A DNA stretch of 64,000 nt, taken from contig SHZT01000013.1 of the NCBI GenBank assembly GCA_009692185.1, positions 1 to 64,000 on the forward strand, written 5' to 3'. The stretch's first letter is position 1. Each line of letters begins with the position of its first letter. The stretch is from Gemmatimonadota bacterium. Its GTDB lineage: Bacteria; Gemmatimonadota; Gemmatimonadetes; Gemmatimonadales; GWC2-71-9. The position numbers and the translations under genes were made by a program. The notes beneath the pieces are model-generated. The model was not told the origin of the DNA. It made no database searches and saw only the letters and a list, made by a program, of their open reading frames with translations. Of the stretch, positions 20,129-31,621 are shown one piece after another.

Positions 20129-21268
20129 GTGAACCTGCACGAATACCAGGCCCGCCACATTCTCAAGACCGCCGGCATCCCTGTGCCCGACGGAGACGTC
20201 GCCTCGTCTCCCGCCGAGGTCGAGGCGATCGCCCGGCGGCTGGGGAAGGGCGTGGTGGTCAAGGCCCAGGTGCATACGGGAGGGCGGGGCAAGGCTGGTG
20301 GCGTAAAGCTTGCCAAGGATCCCGCCGAAGCGCAGTCGGTCGCGGGCAGGATTCTCGGCATGCAGATCAAGGGCCTCACGGTGCACAAGGTGCTCGTGGC
20401 ACCGGCCGCCGACATCGCCAGCGAGAGCTATGCCGGGATCATCGTGGACCGCTCGAGCCAGCGCCCGGTGGTCATGGTGAGCCCCGCGGGCGGCGTGGAT
20501 ATCGAAGAGGTCGTGGCGAAGACACCCGAGAAGATCTTCCGCCACGCCATCGACCCCCGGTTCGGTCTGTTGCCGCACCAGGCCATGGGGTTGGCGCTCA
20601 AGCTCTACCCGGGGGTGGAGCAGGCGCGGAAAGCGGCCGACATTCTCCAGCGGCTCTACCAGGTCATGCTGAGCACGGGCGCGTCGCTGGTGGAGATCAA
20701 TCCCCTCATCACGACGCTGGATGGCGGGGTGGAGGCCCTGGACGCGAAGATCGTCGTGGACGACAACGAGCTGGACCGGCGGCCGGAGATCGCGGCGCTC
20801 CGCGATGCGTCGGACGAGGCCGATTCCGAGCGGCGGGCGCGCGAGGCGAACCTCACGTTCATCAAGCTGGAAGGCGACGTGGCGTGCTGCGTGAACGGGG
20901 CGGGCCTCGCGATGGCCACCATGGACCTGGTCAAGTTCTACGGCGGCCAGCCGGCTAACTTTCTCGACATCGGCGGGAGCAGCAATCCGCAGAAGGTGGT
21001 GGACGCCTTGTCCATCATCACCGCGGATCCGAACGTGAAGTCCATCCTGTTCAATATTTTCGGTGGCATTACCCGCTGCGACGACGTGGCGAACGGTATC
21101 GTCACCGCGACGAAACAGCTCAAGTTCAGCCTGCCGATCGTCATCCGCCTCACCGGCACCAACGAGAAAGAAGCCATGGAGATCCTCACGGCGAACGGCT
21201 TCAACGCCGGGACCGACATGGATGAGGCGGTGAAGCAGGCGGTTGCGCTGGCGAAGCAGGCCGCATGA
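20129..21268 (+). CDS. sucC: Succinate-CoA ligase (ADP-forming) subunit beta
   Basis: [22 protein letters not shown]...[19 protein letters not shown]...[16 protein letters not shown]. Confidence 0.97.
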   Translation: MNLHEYQARHILKTAGIPVPDGDVASSPAEVEAIARRLGKGVVVKAQVHTGGRGKAGGVKLAKDPAEAQSVAGRILGMQIKGLTVHKVLVAPAADIASESYAGIIVDRSSQRPVVMVSPAGGVDIEEVVAKTPEKIFRHAIDPRFGLLPHQAMGLALKLYPGVEQARKAADILQRLYQVMLSTGASLVEINPLITTLDGGVEALDAKIVVDDNELDRRPEIAALRDASDEADSERRAREANLTFIKLEGDVACCVNGAGLAMATMDLVKFYGGQPANFLDIGGSSNPQKVVDALSIITADPNVKSILFNIFGGITRCDDVANGIVTATKQLKFSLPIVIRLTGTNEKEAMEILTANGFNAGTDMDEAVKQAVALAKQAA

Positions 21269-22134
21269 GCATCTTCGTCACGCGCGACACGCGGCTCGTG
21301 GTGCAGGGCATCACCGGGCGCGACGGTTCGTTTCATGCGAAACAGATGATGGAATACGGGACCCGCGTCGCGGCCGGCGTGACGCCGGGGAAGGGCGGCC
21401 AGCGCTTCGAGGGCAAGGTCCCTATCTACGACACCGTCGCCGACGCGGTGCGCGAGACCGGCGCCAACACCTCCGTCATCTACGTACCGGCCCGGTTCGC
21501 GCCGGACGCGATCTTCGAGGCCGCGGACGCCGGGCTCAAGCTTATCGTGTGCATCACCGAGGGCGTGCCGGTCCTCGACATGACCCGCGTCCTGCCCTTC
21601 GTCCGGGAGAAAGGCGCCCGGCTCATCGGGCCCAACTGCCCCGGGGCCATTTCGCCGGGCCGCGCCAAGGTCGGGATCATCCCCGGGTCTATCTGCAAGC
21701 AGGGCAGCGTCGGCGTCGTGTCGCGGAGCGGAACCCTGACATACGAGATCATCCACCACCTGACCCACGCGGACATGGGCCAGTCCACGTGCGTCGGCAT
21801 CGGCGGCGACCCGCTCATCGGCACGAACTTCATCGACTGCCTCGCGGCGTTCGAAGAAGACTCGGGCACCCGAGCCGTGGTGATCATCGGGGAGATCGGC
21901 GGCACCGACGAGCAGGACGCGGCGACGTTCGTGAAGGAGAAGATGAAGAAGCCGGTCGTCGGGTTCATCGCGGGCCAGACGGCGCCGCCGGGGCGCCGCA
22001 TGGGTCACGCCGGGGCGATCATCTCCGGTTCGTCCGGCACGGCCGCGGAGAAGATGGCGGCGTTCGAGGCCGCCGGCATCAGCGTCATGAAACGTCCCGC
22101 GGACGTCGTGCCGCTCCTGAAGAAACGCCTGTGA
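21265..22134 (+). CDS. sucD: Succinate-CoA ligase subunit alpha
   Basis: [22 protein letters not shown]...[12 protein letters not shown]...[21 protein letters not shown]. Confidence 0.97.
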   Translation: MSIFVTRDTRLVVQGITGRDGSFHAKQMMEYGTRVAAGVTPGKGGQRFEGKVPIYDTVADAVRETGANTSVIYVPARFAPDAIFEAADAGLKLIVCITEGVPVLDMTRVLPFVREKGARLIGPNCPGAISPGRAKVGIIPGSICKQGSVGVVSRSGTLTYEIIHHLTHADMGQSTCVGIGGDPLIGTNFIDCLAAFEEDSGTRAVVIIGEIGGTDEQDAATFVKEKMKKPVVGFIAGQTAPPGRRMGHAGAIISGSSGTAAEKMAAFEAAGISVMKRPADVVPLLKKRL

Positions 22135-23048
22135 GACTGATCGACCTGCTCTCCAGGGACCGCATCGTTGTACCGCTCAAGGGCCGAACACTGGTGAACG
22201 CCGCCACCGAGCTGACCAACGCGCTGATCGCCTCGGGCGCGGTGCCCCAGCCCGACAAGGCCGATCGCCTGCTCGATGCCGACTCGCTGCCGAAAGACGT
22301 CGTTCCCGTCGGGTCCGAGGCGTTCATGCTGCACTTTCGCACGGATGCCGTGACGGCCAACGCCGTCGCGCTCGGCGTGTCGCCACAGCCGGTGTACCGG
22401 GAGCAGGACTCCACCCGCGAGGCGCGGATCGTGGTGCTGATCCTCGCCCCGCTGGGCGAGGCGGGCGCGCTCGAGTATCTCCAGGTGCAGGGGGCCTTTG
22501 CCAGCGCGTTCTCGATTCCGGAAATCGTGGATGGCATCCTGGCCGCGAAGAAGCCGGAAGACGTGCTGGCCCTGGCGCCCCTGGCCGATATCGTCCTGCC
22601 GAATAACCTCTCGGTGCGGGACGTCATGGCCCGCGAGGTCGTGTCGGTGGGCGTGGACCAGACACTGGGCGAGGCGGCGAAGCTCATGGCCGGGGGCGAC
22701 GTGCCGGCTGTCCCGGTGGTCAACGACGCGAAGGAAGTCGTGGGGCTGGTGACGTACCGCGAACTGCTGAGCTTCATGCTGCCCGCCTACGTGAAACGCA
22801 TCAGCGGCGAGTTCCAGGCGGTCGGAAAGAGCGCCGTGAAAAAGATCCCGCCCAAGGATCCGCAGACGCTCAAGGTGAAGGCCATCATGGACCGTACGGT
22901 CCTGTGCGTCTCCGAAGACGACACGCTGGCCGAAGTGGCCTCGATCATGGTGAACAAGGACGTGGACCGGTTCCCGGTAGTGAGGGATGGTGTGCTGGTC
23001 GGGTTCATAACGCGTGGAGATATCGTTCGCAGGGTACTGGGCGGATGA
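22131..23048 (+). CDS. PTS EIIA-like domain plus tandem CBS domain protein
   Basis: N-terminal EIIA-Ntr-like ...[22 protein letters not shown]...; C-terminal CBS pair [47 protein letters not shown] and [50 protein letters not shown]. Confidence 0.75.
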   Translation: MRLIDLLSRDRIVVPLKGRTLVNAATELTNALIASGAVPQPDKADRLLDADSLPKDVVPVGSEAFMLHFRTDAVTANAVALGVSPQPVYREQDSTREARIVVLILAPLGEAGALEYLQVQGAFASAFSIPEIVDGILAAKKPEDVLALAPLADIVLPNNLSVRDVMAREVVSVGVDQTLGEAAKLMAGGDVPAVPVVNDAKEVVGLVTYRELLSFMLPAYVKRISGEFQAVGKSAVKKIPPKDPQTLKVKAIMDRTVLCVSEDDTLAEVASIMVNKDVDRFPVVRDGVLVGFITRGDIVRRVLGG

Positions 23049-23119
23049 GCGGATAGGCGGATGAGCGGATGGATCCCTCGTCCGTCCCATCCGCCCATCC
23101 GCTCAACCGCTCATCCGCT
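23041..23119 (+). repeat. Octamer-period inverted repeat between the EIIA/CBS gene and ndk
   Basis: Left arm gcggatga-gcggatag-gcggatga-gcggatgg (23041-23072); right arm catccgcc-catccgct-caaccgct-catccgct (23088-23119). The CDS stop TGA lies inside the first unit. Confidence 0.9.
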
Positions 23120-23136
23120 CATTCAAGGAGTTTTTC

Positions 23137-23559
23137 GTGCAGACGTTGACCATCATCAAGCCGGACGCCGTTGCTGGCGGCAAGGCCGGCAAAGTCCTGG
23201 CGCATCTCGAGGCGGCCGGGTTCGTGGTGCGGGCCGCCCGCATGACCCGCCTGAGTCGGGCCCAGGCCGAGGCCTTCTACGAGGTACACAAGGGCCGGCC
23301 GTTCTTCGACTCGCTATGCACCTTCATGACCTCGGGGCCCTGCATCCCCATGGTCCTGGAGCGCGCGGATGCCGTGGCGCACCTCCGGAAGGCCATCGGG
23401 GCCACCGACCCGGCCCAGGCCGAGCCGGGTACCATCCGGAAACTCTTCGCCGAATCCAAGGAGCGGAACGCGATTCACGCGTCCGATTCGGAGGACAACG
23501 CGAAGCGGGAGATCGGGTTTTTCTTCGCGGAATCGGAGTTGAAGGGGAACTGGGCCTAA
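23137..23559 (+). CDS. ndk: Nucleoside diphosphate kinase
   Basis: TIIKPDAVAGGKAGKVL...F(C)TFMTSGPCIPMVLERADAV...NAIHASDSEDNAKREIGFFF. Confidence 0.96.
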   Translation: MQTLTIIKPDAVAGGKAGKVLAHLEAAGFVVRAARMTRLSRAQAEAFYEVHKGRPFFDSLCTFMTSGPCIPMVLERADAVAHLRKAIGATDPAQAEPGTIRKLFAESKERNAIHASDSEDNAKREIGFFFAESELKGNWA

Positions 23560-23560
23560 G

Positions 23561-23589
23561 TTGCCCCAACCCTAACTGGCCACTAGCTT
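23561..23589 (+). promoter_or_regulatory. Putative promoter TTGCCC-N17-TAGCTT upstream of the DUF177 gene
   Basis: Hexamers with exact 17-nt spacing; ATG 23599 is 9 nt after the -10. Confidence 0.45.
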
Positions 23590-23598
23590 TAGCGACCT

Positions 23599-24114
23599 AT
23601 GTTGCGTGTCGGGCTCGCTACGCTTGAGCAGGGCCCGGTCGATACCGCGGCGCGGTTGGCGGCCGATGATCCCCTGTTTGAAGGTCTGGGAATAGCCCTC
23701 CACGAGCCGGTCGTCGTGAGCGGTCAGATTGCCGCGGCTGGACCGGACAGTTTTTTCTGGCGGGGAATGCTGGAAACCAGCGTCGGGACCACCTGCCGCC
23801 GGTGCCTGACGCCGGTCGTGCGGCCGGTGGCCGCGAAGGTGGACGTGCTGTTCAGCGAGGATCCGGAATCCGACGACCAGTCGGTGTACCTGATCCCGCC
23901 CGATACCGAGACGCTCGACCTCTCCCCGGCGGTCCGGGAAGAGCTGATCCTGGCGGCGCCGGACTACATCCTGTGCCGTGAAGACTGCCGGGGGCTTTGC
24001 CCCCGGTGCGGGAAGGACCTCAACGAAGGGCCCTGTGACTGCGGTCCCGAGATACCGGATCCCCGGTGGAGCGGGCTTGCCGCGCTGAAGCAGCGGCTGG
24101 AGAAGGAAAGGTAG
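23599..24114 (+). CDS. DUF177 (YceD-like) domain protein
   Basis: CRRCLTPVVRPVAAKVDVLF...LILAAPDYILCREDCRGLCPRCGKDLNEGPCDC; precedes rpmF-plsX. Confidence 0.87.
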   Translation: MLRVGLATLEQGPVDTAARLAADDPLFEGLGIALHEPVVVSGQIAAAGPDSFFWRGMLETSVGTTCRRCLTPVVRPVAAKVDVLFSEDPESDDQSVYLIPPDTETLDLSPAVREELILAAPDYILCREDCRGLCPRCGKDLNEGPCDCGPEIPDPRWSGLAALKQRLEKER

Positions 24115-24117
24115 ACC

Positions 24118-24306
24118 ATGGCGGTACCCAAGCGACGCACATCGAAGTCCAAGAAGAACAAGCGCCGGAACCACGTCCGGGCGTACCCGGTCGCGGTGCA
24201 GGTCTGCCCGCGCTGTAATTCCCCCAAGCGTCCGCACCGCGTGTGCGGCGACTGCGGGTATTACGCCGGCAAGAAGGAAATTGAAGTGAAGGACTCGGCG
24301 GCGTGA
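24118..24306 (+). CDS. rpmF: 50S ribosomal protein L32
   Basis: MAVPKRRTSKSKKNKRRNH...CPRCNSPKRPHRVCGDCGYYAGK. Confidence 0.96.
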   Translation: MAVPKRRTSKSKKNKRRNHVRAYPVAVQVCPRCNSPKRPHRVCGDCGYYAGKKEIEVKDSAA

Positions 24307-25297
24307 GGATCGCGCTGGACGCGATGGGAGGAGATTTCGCGCCGGCTGTGCCGGTAGCGGGCGCGGTGGAAGCGCTCGCCGATCTTCCCGAGTCCAGCGA
24401 AATCCTGCTCGTCGGACGCACCAAGGACATCGAAAGCGCGCTCGCCAAGGCCGGCGGCCCGAAGAAGGGCCTCCGGATTGTCGAGGCGCCGGAGGTGGTC
24501 GAGATGGGCGACAAGCCCCTCGCGGCCATCCGGTCCAAGCCCAACTCGTCCATCGCCGTCGGCTTGAACCTGCACAAAAGGGGTGAGGCCGACGCGTTCA
24601 TCTCCGCCGGCAACACCGGCGCCGTCATGGCCGCCAGCACGATCATGCTCCGCCTGCACGAGGGCGTGGACCGGCCGGCGATCGGGACGGCCTTTCCCAC
24701 CGGCCAGAAGCCGGTCCTGGTCCTGGACGGCGGCGCCAACGTGGACTGCTCCCCGCGAGAACTGTTCGGCTTCGCACGGCTCGGCGCCGTCTACGCCCGC
24801 GACGTGCTGGGCCGGCCGCAGCCCAACGTGGGGCTGCTCAACATCGGCGAGGAGCCGGAGAAGGGGAACCTGGCCGCCAAGGAAGCCTACCAGCTCCTGA
24901 ATGGCGCCACCCAGTTCCGGTTCATCGGCAACATCGAGGGCGGCGACGTGCTGTCCGGCAAGTGTGACGTCGTGGTCTGCGACGGCTTCACCGGCAACGT
25001 CGTCCTCAAGTTCTACGAATCGGTGGCCCGTCTGTTCAAGGAATTATTCGGCCGCGAACTCGATGCCTCGGTGCTCGAGAGCGCCGGCGTGAAGAAGGCG
25101 TTTCGGGTGCTGGATTACTCCGAGTACGGCGGCGCCCCGCTCCTCGGCGTCCGCGGCGTATCCATCATCTGCCACGGCCGCTCGAGCGCCCGCGCCATCA
25201 AGAACGCCATTCGCGTCGCGGTGCAGTCCGTGCAGAACAACCTCTCGGATCATGTCGGAGCCGAGTTCGCGTCGTCCGCGAGTCACAAGGCGGCGGT

Positions 25298-25301
<4 letters not shown>
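24303..25301 (+). CDS. plsX: Phosphate acyltransferase PlsX
   Basis: RIALDAMGGDFAPAVPVAGAVEAL...SAGNTGAVMAAS...VCDGFTGNVVLK. Confidence 0.95.
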
Positions 25302-26289
<988 letters not shown>

Positions 26290-26296
<7 letters not shown>

Positions 26297-27219
26297 AAGC
26301 GGTCATCCTGTGCCCCGGACAGGGGGCGCAGCGGGTAGGGATGGGCAAGGATCTCGCAGACAGGTTTCCGGGTGCACGCGCCGTGTTCGAGGCGGTGAAC
26401 GAGGCGCTCGGCGTGAAACTGTCGGATCTCATGTGGAACGGTCCCGAAACGGACCTGACCCTCACCCACAACGCCCAGCCTGCTATCCTGGCCCATTCGC
26501 TCGCCGTTTCCGCGGTCGCCAGGGACAAGGTCCAGCCGGTCGCCGGGGCCGGGCATTCGCTCGGCGAGTATTCGGCGTATGGCGTGGCCGGCGCGCTCGG
26601 CCTGGCCGATCTCGCCCGCCTCGTGCGTCTCCGGGGCCAGCTCATGCACGAAGCCGGTCAGAAACGCGCCGGCACCATGGCGGCGGTCCTCGGGCTCGAT
26701 AGCGAGAAGGTGGTCCAGGTGTGCAAGGAAGCGAGCACGGCCGCCGAGATCGTCGTGGCGGCCAATCTGAATGAGCCCAACCAGACCGTGATTTCCGGAG
26801 ACCCGCCGGCGGTCGAGCGGGCCGGGGACCTTGCCAGGGCGGCGGGCGCCAAGCGGGTGGTGCCGCTCAAGGTGAGTGGCGCGTTTCACTCGCCGCTCAT
26901 GGCTCCGGCGCAGCTCGGTTTGCACGACGCGCTCGCCCAGGTCGCCATGAAAGACCCGGCGTTTCCCGTGGTGGCCAACGCGAGCGCGACGGCGGTTACG
27001 GATGCTGGGACGGCCCGCACCCTGCTGGACCAGCAGCTCGTGTCACCGGTCCGGTGGGTCGAGAGCATGCGGAAGTTGTCGGAAATCGGGCCAGGGGCGA
27101 CGTACATCGAGATGGGCCCCGGGAACGTGCTGTCGGGCATGGCACGGCGAATTGTGACCGGTGCCACGGTAGTCTCGCTGGGCACGGCGGATGAGGTAAC
27201 GAAGTTTCTCGATGGGTGA
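26290..27219 (+). CDS. fabD: ACP S-malonyltransferase
   Basis: VILCPGQGAQRVGMGKDL...GHSLGEYSAYGVAGAL...VSGAFHSPLMAPA. Confidence 0.96.
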
Positions 27220-27220
27220 A

Positions 27221-27325
27221 GCGATGGTGGATACGGCGATGGTGAATGGGGCGATGGTGCGTGGGCGCCATCGTTTCACTCACCATCGCTCCACCCACCA
27301 TCGCTTCATCCGCCGTCGCATTCTG
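27221..27325 (+). repeat. 15-nt-period inverted repeat between fabD and fabG
   Basis: Left units gcgatggtggatacg-gcgatggtgaatggg-gcgatggtgcgtggg (27221-27265); right units cgccatcgtttcact-caccatcgctccacc-caccatcgcttcatc-cgccgtcgcattctg (27266-27325). Confidence 0.88.
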
Positions 27326-27327
27326 CT

Positions 27328-28068
27328 GTGACCGGCCACAGTCTCGAAGGCAAGACGGCGCTGGTCACCGGGGCCTCACGCGGGATCGGCAAGGCGATCG
27401 CCGAGCGGCTGTACGCGGCCGGGGCAAAGGTCGCGGTGGTCTCGCGGGACGAAGCGAAGGTCAGGGCGGTGGCCGCCGAGCTGGGCGAACGGGCGGCCGG
27501 TTTTGCGGTCGACGTGTCAGACGGCGCGGCAGTCGCGAAGACCGTCGAGCTGATTGAAAAGGCGCTGGGGCCGATAGATATCCTGGTCAACAACGCCGGT
27601 GTCACGAAGGACGGGCTCCTCGTGCGCATGAGCGACAGCGACTGGGATACCGTGCTCGATACCAATCTCAAGGCGGCGTTCATCACGATGAAGGCGGTCA
27701 CCCGTGGCATGATGAAGCGCCGGTCGGGCCGGGTCATCAACATCGCGAGCGTTGTGGGGCTGACCGGCAACGCGGGGCAGGCGAACTACGCGGCGAGCAA
27801 GGCCGGGTTGATCGGACTCACCAAGTCGGTGGCGAGGGAACTGGCGTCGCGGAACGTGCTGGTGAACGCCGTGGCACCCGGACTCATCGACACCGACATG
27901 ACCCGGGATTTGCCGGAGGACACGAAGAAACAACTCCTTGCCCAGATTCCACTTGGCCGCCGGGGTTCGAGTGACGACATTGCCGGCGCGGTGCTCTTTC
28001 TGGCCTCGGATCAGGCGAGCTACATTACAGGGCAGGTTCTGGTTGTTGATGGCGGCATGGTCACGTGA
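27328..28068 (+). CDS. fabG: 3-oxoacyl-ACP reductase
   Basis: KTALVTGASRGIGKAIAERL...LVNNAGVTKDGLL...NYAASKAGLIGLTKS. Confidence 0.97.
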   Translation: MTGHSLEGKTALVTGASRGIGKAIAERLYAAGAKVAVVSRDEAKVRAVAAELGERAAGFAVDVSDGAAVAKTVELIEKALGPIDILVNNAGVTKDGLLVRMSDSDWDTVLDTNLKAAFITMKAVTRGMMKRRSGRVINIASVVGLTGNAGQANYAASKAGLIGLTKSVARELASRNVLVNAVAPGLIDTDMTRDLPEDTKKQLLAQIPLGRRGSSDDIAGAVLFLASDQASYITGQVLVVDGGMVT

Positions 28069-28105
28069 CGACGCACTCTCCCCAACCCATCCATAGAGGA
28101 TTGTC

Positions 28106-28345
28106 ATGAGCGACATCGAGGAAAAGGTCAAAGACATCATCGCCGAGGAGCTTGGCGTCGAGCGGGAGAAGGTTCAGCCCAACGCGAGTTTCATGGAGGA
28201 CCTCGGTGCCGACAGCCTCGACACGGTCGAGTTGGTCATGGCATTCGAAAAGGAATTTGACATCGACATTCCCGACGAAGAAGCGGAAAAACTCCGCACG
28301 GTCGGGGATGCCGTGAAGTATCTGCACGCCAAGTCAGGCAAGTAA
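28106..28345 (+). CDS. acpP: Acyl carrier protein
   Basis: [36 protein letters not shown]. Confidence 0.98.
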   Translation: MSDIEEKVKDIIAEELGVEREKVQPNASFMEDLGADSLDTVELVMAFEKEFDIDIPDEEAEKLRTVGDAVKYLHAKSGK

Positions 28346-29596
28346 TTGCCGTCCGTCCCGCGTCGCGTCGTGGTGACGGGGATCGGCGTCGTGTCCCCGC
28401 TGGGGAATACGACCGCCGATACGTGGGCCGGCCTTCTGGAGGGCCGGTCGGGGGCGGCAGGCATCAAGCGCTTCGATCCGTCGAACCTCGACGTGCGTTT
28501 TGGCTGCGAGGTGAAGGGCTTCGAGCCGCTCAAGTTCATGGACAAGAAGGAAGCCCGGCGCTACGACCAGTTCCTGCAGTACGCCATCGCGGCCGCGCAC
28601 GAAGCCTCGTGCGACGCGGGGCTGGAGGGACGGACGCCGGACGCCGAGCGGACCGGCGTGATCATCGGGAGCGGGATCGGCGGGATCGGGACGTTCGAAG
28701 AACAATGCAAGATCTACCTCACCCAGGGTCCCGGCCGCGTGTCCCCCTTCTTCATCCCGATGTTCATACCGGACATCGCCTCGGGGATCGTGTCCATTCG
28801 CCAGGGCGCGAAGGGGCCCAACTACTGCACCGTCTCGGCCTGTGCGTCGTCGGCGCACGCGATCGGCGAATCGTTTCGGCTCATCCAGCGGGGTGACGCC
28901 GACGTGATGATCACGGGCGGAGCCGAAAGCGCCATCACGCCGCTCTCCATCGCGGGGTTCGGCAACATGAAGGCGCTCTCCACCCGGAACGATGAGCCCG
29001 AAAAGGCGTCACGGCCGTTCGACAAGGACCGCGACGGGTTCGTCATGGGCGACGGGGCGGGGATCGTGGTGCTCGAGTCGCTGGAACACGCCATGAACCG
29101 CGGCGCGAGGATCCGGGCCGAGCTCAAGGGCTACGGGCTCTCCGCCGATGCGTTCCACATCACCCAGCCAGCGCCCGGCGGCGAGGGTGCCAAGCGGGCC
29201 ATGATCAGCTGCCTGGCCGACGGCGGGATCGATCCGAAGGACGTGGGCTACATCAACGCGCACGGCACGTCCACGCCGCACGGCGACCAGGCCGAGACCC
29301 AGGCGGTGAAGGACGTATTTGGCGAACACGCAAAGAACCTGATTATGGGGTCTACCAAGTCCATGACGGGCCATCTGCTTGGCGCGGCGGGCGGGCTGGA
29401 GTTCGCGGTCTCGGTGCTCACCATCGAGCACGGGGAAATTCCGCCGACGATCAACCAGGAAGTGCCGGACCCCGAGTGCGACCTGAATTGCGCGCCCAAC
29501 AAGAAGGTGATGCGCAGGGTCGATGTCGCGCTGTCCAACTCGTTCGGCTTCGGCGGCCACAACGCCAGCCTCGCCGTGGCGCGATACGAGTCCTAG
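28346..29596 (+). CDS. fabF: Beta-ketoacyl-ACP synthase II (TTG start)
   Basis: RRVVVTGIGVVSPLGNTTADTW...NYCTVSACASSAHAIGE...INAHGTSTPHGD...GSTKSMTGHLLGAAGG. Confidence 0.96.
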   Translation: MPSVPRRVVVTGIGVVSPLGNTTADTWAGLLEGRSGAAGIKRFDPSNLDVRFGCEVKGFEPLKFMDKKEARRYDQFLQYAIAAAHEASCDAGLEGRTPDAERTGVIIGSGIGGIGTFEEQCKIYLTQGPGRVSPFFIPMFIPDIASGIVSIRQGAKGPNYCTVSACASSAHAIGESFRLIQRGDADVMITGGAESAITPLSIAGFGNMKALSTRNDEPEKASRPFDKDRDGFVMGDGAGIVVLESLEHAMNRGARIRAELKGYGLSADAFHITQPAPGGEGAKRAMISCLADGGIDPKDVGYINAHGTSTPHGDQAETQAVKDVFGEHAKNLIMGSTKSMTGHLLGAAGGLEFAVSVLTIEHGEIPPTINQEVPDPECDLNCAPNKKVMRRVDVALSNSFGFGGHNASLAVARYES

Positions 29597-29600
29597 CCTC

Positions 29601-30803
29601 ATGATCAAGGTCCGCGATGCTCGGCTCCGGCCGATTGCGGCGAAGGTCGAGTTTGGCGAGCGGCTGTCGAACCACGACGCCCTCGTGCTGTTCGACACCG
29701 GCGACTTGGTGGGCCTCGGCGCGATGGCCAACCTCGCCAACCAGCGGAAGAATGGAGACCGCGTCTTCTTCGCCGCCAACCAGCACATCAATCCCACCAA
29801 CGTCTGCATCCTCCGGAACACCTGCGTGTTCTGCTCGTTCGCGCGCATGCCCGGGGAAGAGGGCGAGTACACGCATAGCATCGACGAGGTGCTGGCCGAG
29901 GCGCACGCCGCGTCGGACAACCCGACCCGCGAGTTTCACATCGTGGGGGGCCTGCACCCCAAGCTCCGGCTGTCCTACTACGCGGACATGATTCGCCAGC
30001 TCAAGGCGAAACACCCCGGCGTGCATATCAAGGCGCTGACAGCGGTCGAAATCGCGCACCTCGCCAAGATCGAGAGGAGCACGACCAGGCAGGTGCTGAT
30101 GGATCTCAAGGCGGCGGGACTCGACACGCTGCCGGGTGGAGGCGCGGAGGTGTTCGGCAAGAACGTCCGCGCCACGATCGCGGATCGGAAACTTCATGCC
30201 GAGGACTATCTCCGCGTCCATCGCGAGGCCCATGGGCTCGGCATCCGCAGCAACTGCACCATGCTCTATGGCCACGTGGAGACCCACGAGGACCGCGTGG
30301 AGCACCTGGCCATGCTGCGCGCCCTGCAGGATGAAACGGCTGGGTTCCTGACCTACATCCCGCTGGCGTATCACCCGGACCACAACGAGCTGGGCAAGGA
30401 GCTGGGCCGGGAGGGCACGGCCACGACGGGGTTCGATGACCTCAAGAACGTCGCGGTCGGCCGCCTGTTCCTCGACAACTTCGATCACGTAAAGACCCAT
30501 TGGCCCATGGTGACCCAGTTCGTGTCGCAGGTGGCCCTGCATTTCGGCTGCGACGATATCGAGGGCACGGTGGTCTACGAGCGGGTCTACCACGACGCCG
30601 GCGCGCACACGCCCATGGCCATGGGCTATGGCCAGATCGTCCGGTTCATCAAGGCCGCGGGCAAGACGCCGGTGGAACGGGACTCCCTGTATGGCACAGT
30701 GCGCACGTTCGCCGCGGATGACCCGCTGTTCGAGGAGCGGGGAGCGGGCGGGGAGCCCGCGTCGGCCGAACTGATCCAGCTGGTGGGGGCGGGCAGGGCA
30801 TGA
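29601..30803 (+). CDS. mqnE: Aminofutalosine synthase MqnE (radical SAM)
   Basis: NQHINPTNVCILRNTCVFCSFARMPGEEGEYTHS...REFHIVGGLHPKLRLSYYADMIRQLK; first gene of mqnE-A-C. Confidence 0.9.
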   Translation: MIKVRDARLRPIAAKVEFGERLSNHDALVLFDTGDLVGLGAMANLANQRKNGDRVFFAANQHINPTNVCILRNTCVFCSFARMPGEEGEYTHSIDEVLAEAHAASDNPTREFHIVGGLHPKLRLSYYADMIRQLKAKHPGVHIKALTAVEIAHLAKIERSTTRQVLMDLKAAGLDTLPGGGAEVFGKNVRATIADRKLHAEDYLRVHREAHGLGIRSNCTMLYGHVETHEDRVEHLAMLRALQDETAGFLTYIPLAYHPDHNELGKELGREGTATTGFDDLKNVAVGRLFLDNFDHVKTHWPMVTQFVSQVALHFGCDDIEGTVVYERVYHDAGAHTPMAMGYGQIVRFIKAAGKTPVERDSLYGTVRTFAADDPLFEERGAGGEPASAELIQLVGAGRA

Positions 30804-31621
30804 GACTCGGCCGCATCGGCTACATCAATTGCTTCCCGGTCTATGGCGCCATTGACCGCGGTATCGTAAAGGTGGATGCCGACCTGGTCACGGGCACGCC
30901 CTCCGAGCTCAACGAACTCCTGGCCGCGGGCGAGCTCGATGTCTCGGTGGTGTCGGCCGTGGAGTACGCGCGGAATGCCGCGGCGTATCACCTCCTGCCG
31001 AATCTCGCGATCTCGTCCGACGGCCCGGTACAGAGCGTGGCGCTGTTTTCCAGGCGACCCGCGCACGAGCTGGACGGCGGGACGATCTTGATTTCCGCGT
31101 CGTCCCGGACGTCGGTTGAACTGCTCAAGCTCCTGTGCGCCGACGTCTGGGGGGTCAAGCCCAGCTATGCGGAGGCGCGTGCCGAGGTGGGCGACCTGGA
31201 TGCCGTGGCGGCCCTGCCGCACGACGCGGTGCTGGTGATTGGCGACCCGGCGCTCCTCCTGCAGGCGCGGAACACGTATCCCCACCGGTATGACTTGGGC
31301 GAGCAGTGGAAGAAGTGGACCGGCTTGCCGTTCGTGTTCGCGGTCTGGGCGGCCCGCCGTGAGGTGAATCGCGAGGCGGCAGTGGCGGTACACGACCGGC
31401 TGATCGAGTCGAAGCGGTGGGGCCTCGCGAACCTGGACTTGCTGGCCGAGGAGGCTTCGTACCGCACGGGGATCGCGGTGGCGGCCTGCCGGGAGTACAT
31501 GGGCGGAATCGACTACGCGTTTACCTACAAGCACCTCGAGGGCCTGTCGAGTTTCTTCCGCCGCCTGACGCAGCGGGGCCTGGTAAACGATGGGGCCCTG
31601 TCCTTCCTGAGCGTCGCATGA
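30800..31621 (+). CDS. mqnA: Chorismate dehydratase MqnA (futalosine menaquinone pathway)
   Basis: RLGRIGYINCFPVYGAI...GTPSELNELLAAGELDVSVVSAVEYARN; located between mqnE and mqnC. Confidence 0.9.
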   Translation: MRLGRIGYINCFPVYGAIDRGIVKVDADLVTGTPSELNELLAAGELDVSVVSAVEYARNAAAYHLLPNLAISSDGPVQSVALFSRRPAHELDGGTILISASSRTSVELLKLLCADVWGVKPSYAEARAEVGDLDAVAALPHDAVLVIGDPALLLQARNTYPHRYDLGEQWKKWTGLPFVFAVWAARREVNREAAVAVHDRLIESKRWGLANLDLLAEEASYRTGIAVAACREYMGGIDYAFTYKHLEGLSSFFRRLTQRGLVNDGALSFLSVA

